The translations under genes and the position numbers were made by a program. The notes beneath the pieces are model-generated. The model saw only the letters and a program-made list of their open reading frames with translations, had not been told where the DNA came from and made no database searches. A DNA stretch of 64,000 nt from Gordionus sp. m RMFG-2023 (taxonomy: Eukaryota > Nematomorpha > Gordioida > Chordodea > Parachordodidae). Below are positions 60,622-64,000 of this stretch, in pieces (within the stretch, counting starts at the first letter, position 1; each line of letters begins with the position of its first letter). Where the stretch lies: NCBI RefSeq assembly GCF_954871325.1, contig NC_088776.1:32784508-32848507 (forward strand), given 5' to 3'.

Positions 60622-61329
60622 ATTGAAATACTATTTTATTGTCACACACCAACAGTATAATCTTAAAACAATTTTATAGCTATCATTCCCGAATGGCCTC
60701 GATGAATATTATCTAAGATATTTCATCTAAGCGTTTTCAGAATATCCATTCTGCCATTCCACTCAATGATATCTCCGGTGATCGAAATTGTTTATTGGGC
60801 TCACGAATGTTATCAAACTTCCTTCAAATTTTTTGTATTTAAGCTACGTTTGAGTTCCCGATCTTATTTTAAATCTTGTCTTAATTCATTCTCCGACAAC
60901 ATCATACCATCTAAATCAATGAAATGGATATGGTTAGCATATTTAACATCTTTATTTATTTCATCTTCCAGGTAATCGAGATAAAGCATCACATCAGCTA
61001 TGACATTTTCTTTACGAACCAGTAATATCAAAATCGCATTGAGCCAACCAAGTCCACCTTGTTATATTGGATATTTTAGTGAGATCTTTTTCTCCAAAAA
61101 AGTGTTTTAATGGCTCATGATCCGTGATCAAGCGTAATTTTCTCCCATAAATAAAATTGTAATACTTCTCTATTCCAAGCAACAAAGCGCGAGCTTCTTT
61201 ATCTATTGGACTATGCTTTACCTCCATCAACGTACTGGAATCATAGGTTATTAGTTTGTTTATATCACTAGTTGTAGCCAAAGATTTATATTGTTTATCT
61301 TTTAAATTTTTATTTTACAGTTGTACAAA

Positions 61330-61990
61330 ATTTATAGAGGTCATTTGATTGTTTTTATAAATTAAATTTCGCCGTAGTAAATTGTTTTTTATATTTTTAC
61401 TTTCTCCGTGTTAGAAAATATATCGAGAGAACTTTTAAAGAATAAATATATTATCTTTCAACAATTGATTGAAATGATATGGCACAATACAAATTGGAAA
61501 TTATAACAAGATCTATAGTTGATACATATTTATCACAATATGATAAATACTTCTAGATAAATAAAATTATAAACGTATAAGTAAAAAGATCAACACCGCT
61601 AACTATGATAGGTACGGAGACATATAACACAATCTAATCTACGATCTTCAAATTTCAGGCAATTATAATATTTAATAATTGATCTTTTAAAGAAATATTA
61701 TCAAGTTTATTAGAAAGGCATAATGGGCGGGCTTTAAAATAATCTTTTTATAAAATACTTATTTATATGTTAAATCATAACTTCATTGTAATCACTATTC
61801 CAACTATAATTTTCTATGAAAAAGTATTTATATATTTCAAAAAATAATTTAATTGCTAATTAAATGTGAAAAATAAAATTAATATGATACATATGAGATT
61901 AAATAAGATTTGAAGTTTAAATATCAAAATTGAATATATTTATATTATGTCAAAAGAAAAATGATATAAACATGTTTAATAAATTTAAAT
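61330..61990. other. AT-rich spacer
   Basis: No gene or repeat recognised. Confidence 0.5.
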
Positions 61991-62019
61991 AAAAATATTT
62001 TTTAGACCTATGTGCCGAC

Positions 62020-62791
62020 CAGCGTCAACATAAACGGGGAGGGGTGAAGGGGGAGGGGGGTAGGAACAGTTTGCATCCAATTTTTATTGAAAGGGTAGGA
62101 GGTAGGCACCTTTAAGTGGTAGGATAAATTTATTGGAGGGTTATCTATTAAATTTTTAGATGAAATAGACCTTATTGCTGATTATCTACCAATTATATAT
62201 TTTGCAAACAATCATGGACATCATTTTCCAAATAAAACATTATACAATTCTTTTAATGAAACAGCTCATTTTAAGCCGATTTTGAAAAACGGCTAACTCA
62301 ATAATTTATTAGGAAAAATATTATACACGCCTTAAGATTTTGCTCATAAATGGCACAAAGGTTTGAATAGAAATCTCGAGGCTTAGACAATATTTTTCTG
62401 GCTAAAATATTGAGTTAGCCGTTTTTAAAAATCGACCCAAATCGAGCCGTTTAAACAATATTTAAATGTAATTTAAAAGGGGTAGACAATCTCAGCAAAC
62501 TCATATTTATACCAAACAATACGCTAGTAATGCACTCATTGTAAATGAGGGGGTTTTCAATTGAATTTATGATCAAAAAATAACTCTTTTATATTCACAA
62601 TATTTTGATAGTTGGTAGTAGAGCTAAGATAATTTAAATTATTCTTTTTTAAATTTATGAAAGGAGTAACAATATAATTAAAAAGGTGTAATTAATAATA
62701 GAAAAACATCGCCGCTGAAGGCCGCGAAAAGGGGAAGAGTAGGCATAGATGAGGGTTTGCATTCAGTGAAAATTTAGTCATGTATACGCTG
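62020..62791 (+). mobile_element. hAT MITE, CAGCGT family, perfect 8-bp TSD
   Basis: The ends CAGCGTCAACAT and (inwards) CAGCGTATACAT are flanked by GTGCCGAC on both sides without mismatch (62012-62019, 62792-62799). The insertion lies within the first 20 bp of the hAT at 62003. Inverted relative: 37179-37740. Confidence 0.9.
62256..62460. mobile_element. TGTTGTTAAA-family MITE nested in the hAT MITE
   Basis: The arms (AAAAACGGCTAACTCAATA and its near reverse complement before AAAAATCGACCCAAATCGAG) are those of the MITE at 32603-32820. The copy at 37179-37740 lacks this block at the matching point (between 'ataaaattttctg...' and 'attcagcaaactc', minus strand), so the empty site is seen. Confidence 0.8.
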
Positions 62792-62989
62792 GTGCCGACA
62801 ATACTATTGGCAACGGTGCGAGCTTCAAAAATGTAATACGGGGGCGGTGGCGTGCTAATTATTAGCCTCCGTCAACATAAGTGGCCTAAATTGGGCACCA
62901 TTATAAGTTTAATATTTTTTCTATTACTAATAAATTTTTTAAGAAAAGCAAATAAAATATTCACTAAATATATGGGTATATTTTTAAAT

Positions 62990-63735
62990 TAATTGCATAG
63001 AAAACTTATAAATTCAAAATCAATTTTAATTTTATCTTTATCATGTATAAAAATTTTATTTAAATTTTCCGGACATAATGATGATCTATTTTAATACAAG
63101 TAAACTCTACAGTTGAAGAATCTCTTCCACTAGGTGTGTTAGTTACCGGTACACAAATAATTTTTTCCAGCTAGCGTGGGTAAATTAGGAAGCTTGATTC
63201 TCTTTTCTCTCCAGAAATTTTGAATATTCATATATTATTTTCCGGACATAATGATGATCTATTTGAATACAAAGTAAACTCTACGGTTGAGGAATCTCTT
63301 TCACTAGGTTTGTTAGTTACCTGAACACAAATAATCTTTTTCAGCTAGCGTGGGAAGATTAGGAAGCTCGATTCTCTTTTCTCTCCAGAAATTTTGAATA
63401 TCCATATCTTGTGAATTGCATTTCCCGAGAAGAACATGGCATTCTTGTTCTAAGTCACTTAAAATAGAATCCTAATTTATACTTATTGACTGTTTAGCTG
63501 CTAACTTTGTTAAATAACTTGAATTTAATATTTCCCCTTGATTCTCAATCGTTGTATTTACTGCCCTAATATTATCATATTCTATAAGTTTGAGATGTTT
63601 AATAACAAATTCCAAAGCTGAGCGATTTTGCTCTATTATAAACTTTGACAACATCTTTAACTTTTGAAAACTAGTATATAGAAGAGTAGCCAACACAGTT
63701 AATTTTTGAAATAAAAAATTAATGAACTTACCCAT
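62990..63735 (-). pseudogene. hAT transposase remnant with a tandem duplication
   Basis: 63735-63472 is open and reads KLTVLATLLYTSFQKLKMLS, the match of ILATLLDPRF in the 3.8-kb hAT. Downstream are FWREKRIELPNLPTLA and RSSLCPENLNKIFIHDK. A segment of about 177 bp covering the dimerisation region is present twice in tandem (about 63059-63230 and 63236-63415). The duplication and stops make it inactive. Confidence 0.75.
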
Positions 63736-63839
63736 ATATTAGCACTTGTAGACCAAAACCGGAAATCGTAACGCAAGTTGTTTTTAGCATATTTTCCTTT
63801 AGTGGAATGATTTATCATTTACTAGTGATGAAAGCAGTC

Positions 63840-64000
63840 TTGTTAAGGAGCGCCGCTCCTTTTTAAAAATGAGGAGCGGGAGCGGGAGTACTCCGCTCCT
63901 TTAAATTTAATATATAAATTATATTATTTTTTAAATATTAATAATATTTGTTAATTAAAATTTAATGAAAATAAAATTTTATTTTATTTAAATTTATTCA
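63840..64000. other. Start of another GC-rich island element
   Basis: 'aaggagcgccgctcc' and 'gaggagcgggagcggg' with 'actccgctcc' form the word-array typical of the hAT sub-termini here, with a new word (GGAGCGG). The element runs off the window. Confidence 0.45.

Larger units (their letters stand above)
59150..61320 (-). mobile_element. Second Ty3/gypsy fossil, split by a hAT
   Basis: On the minus strand, RNase H is clear at 61281-61012 (SPIDKEARALLLGIEKYYNF, GRKLRLITDHEPLKHFFGE). An integrase-like core (WLARFGV) lies at about 59390-59560, beyond the hAT insertion at 59730-60621. The order and strand agree with one Ty3/gypsy pol cut in two. It is broken, with many interruptions. LTRs are not recognised. 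It is older than the hAT inside it. Confidence 0.65.
62003..63830 (-). mobile_element. hAT element of the 42640-46450 family, partial, host to nested insertions
   Basis: It begins TAGACCTATGTGCCGAC, the TIR of the 3.8-kb hAT. The TIR is continued, after the nested element, by 'aatactattggcaacgg' and GGCGGTGG words. The transposase tail is on the minus strand from 63735 to about 62990. The right end is not in the window, or is lost to the island at 63840. Confidence 0.75.

Overview
This is AT-rich eukaryotic DNA (roughly three quarters A+T by eye). It is almost entirely transposons and their debris, with one convincing host gene. Every coding interval that can be checked by reading-frame continuity uses very short GT-AG introns: 39-50 nt in the host gene, 44-62 nt in a hAT transposase, about 45 nt in a piggyBac. 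Short introns, many hAT families with GC-rich sub-terminal islands, and a repeat-swollen AT-rich background fit an arbuscular-mycorrhizal (Glomeromycotina) fungus best. The RTE-type LINE, piggyBac and K02A2.6-like Ty3 sequences would also suit an arthropod. I lean to the fungus but cannot settle it from this window.

Layout. 1-8.1 kb: two inverted copies of a TA-target (Tc1/mariner-type) non-autonomous element, with a hAT deletion derivative (5162-5924) between them. 9.2-11.05 and 21.8-23.7 kb: two inverted copies of one hAT family, each with perfect 8-bp target duplications and each carrying the same nested GC-rich element. 12-14.1 kb: a 5'-truncated RTE LINE split by a 917-bp MITE whose removal restores the frame exactly. 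25.2-26.6 kb: a decayed LINE whose C-terminus looks like a restriction-like endonuclease. 27.2-28.9 kb: a young-looking non-autonomous LTR element (TRIM class) with 5-bp duplications. 34.2-36.9 kb: a TTAA-flanked piggyBac, itself broken by a foldback element with a 9-bp duplication that carries a piece of the same LINE family seen at 25 kb. 38.2-39.3 kb: a seven-exon gene for proteasome assembly chaperone 1 (PSMG1/PAC1-like). 42.6-46.45 kb: a nearly whole 3.8-kb hAT with five transposase exons, one internal stop, perfect target duplications and a satellite array inside an intron. 47.8-50.7 kb: a Harbinger-like remnant, then a 2.2-kb palindrome with Helitron-type 3' ends at both sides. 52-54.4 kb: an internal region of a Ty3/gypsy fossil. 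56.6-58.7 kb: a Helitron-ended block of diverged internal repeats. 59.1-61.3 kb: a second Ty3/gypsy fossil split by a hAT. 62-63.8 kb: a hAT holding a hAT MITE holding another MITE.

The only gene with a clear cellular role is the chaperone: its product should pair with PSMG2 to start assembly of the 20S proteasome alpha ring. The rest is a record of layered insertions, which can be ordered in time by which element interrupts which.
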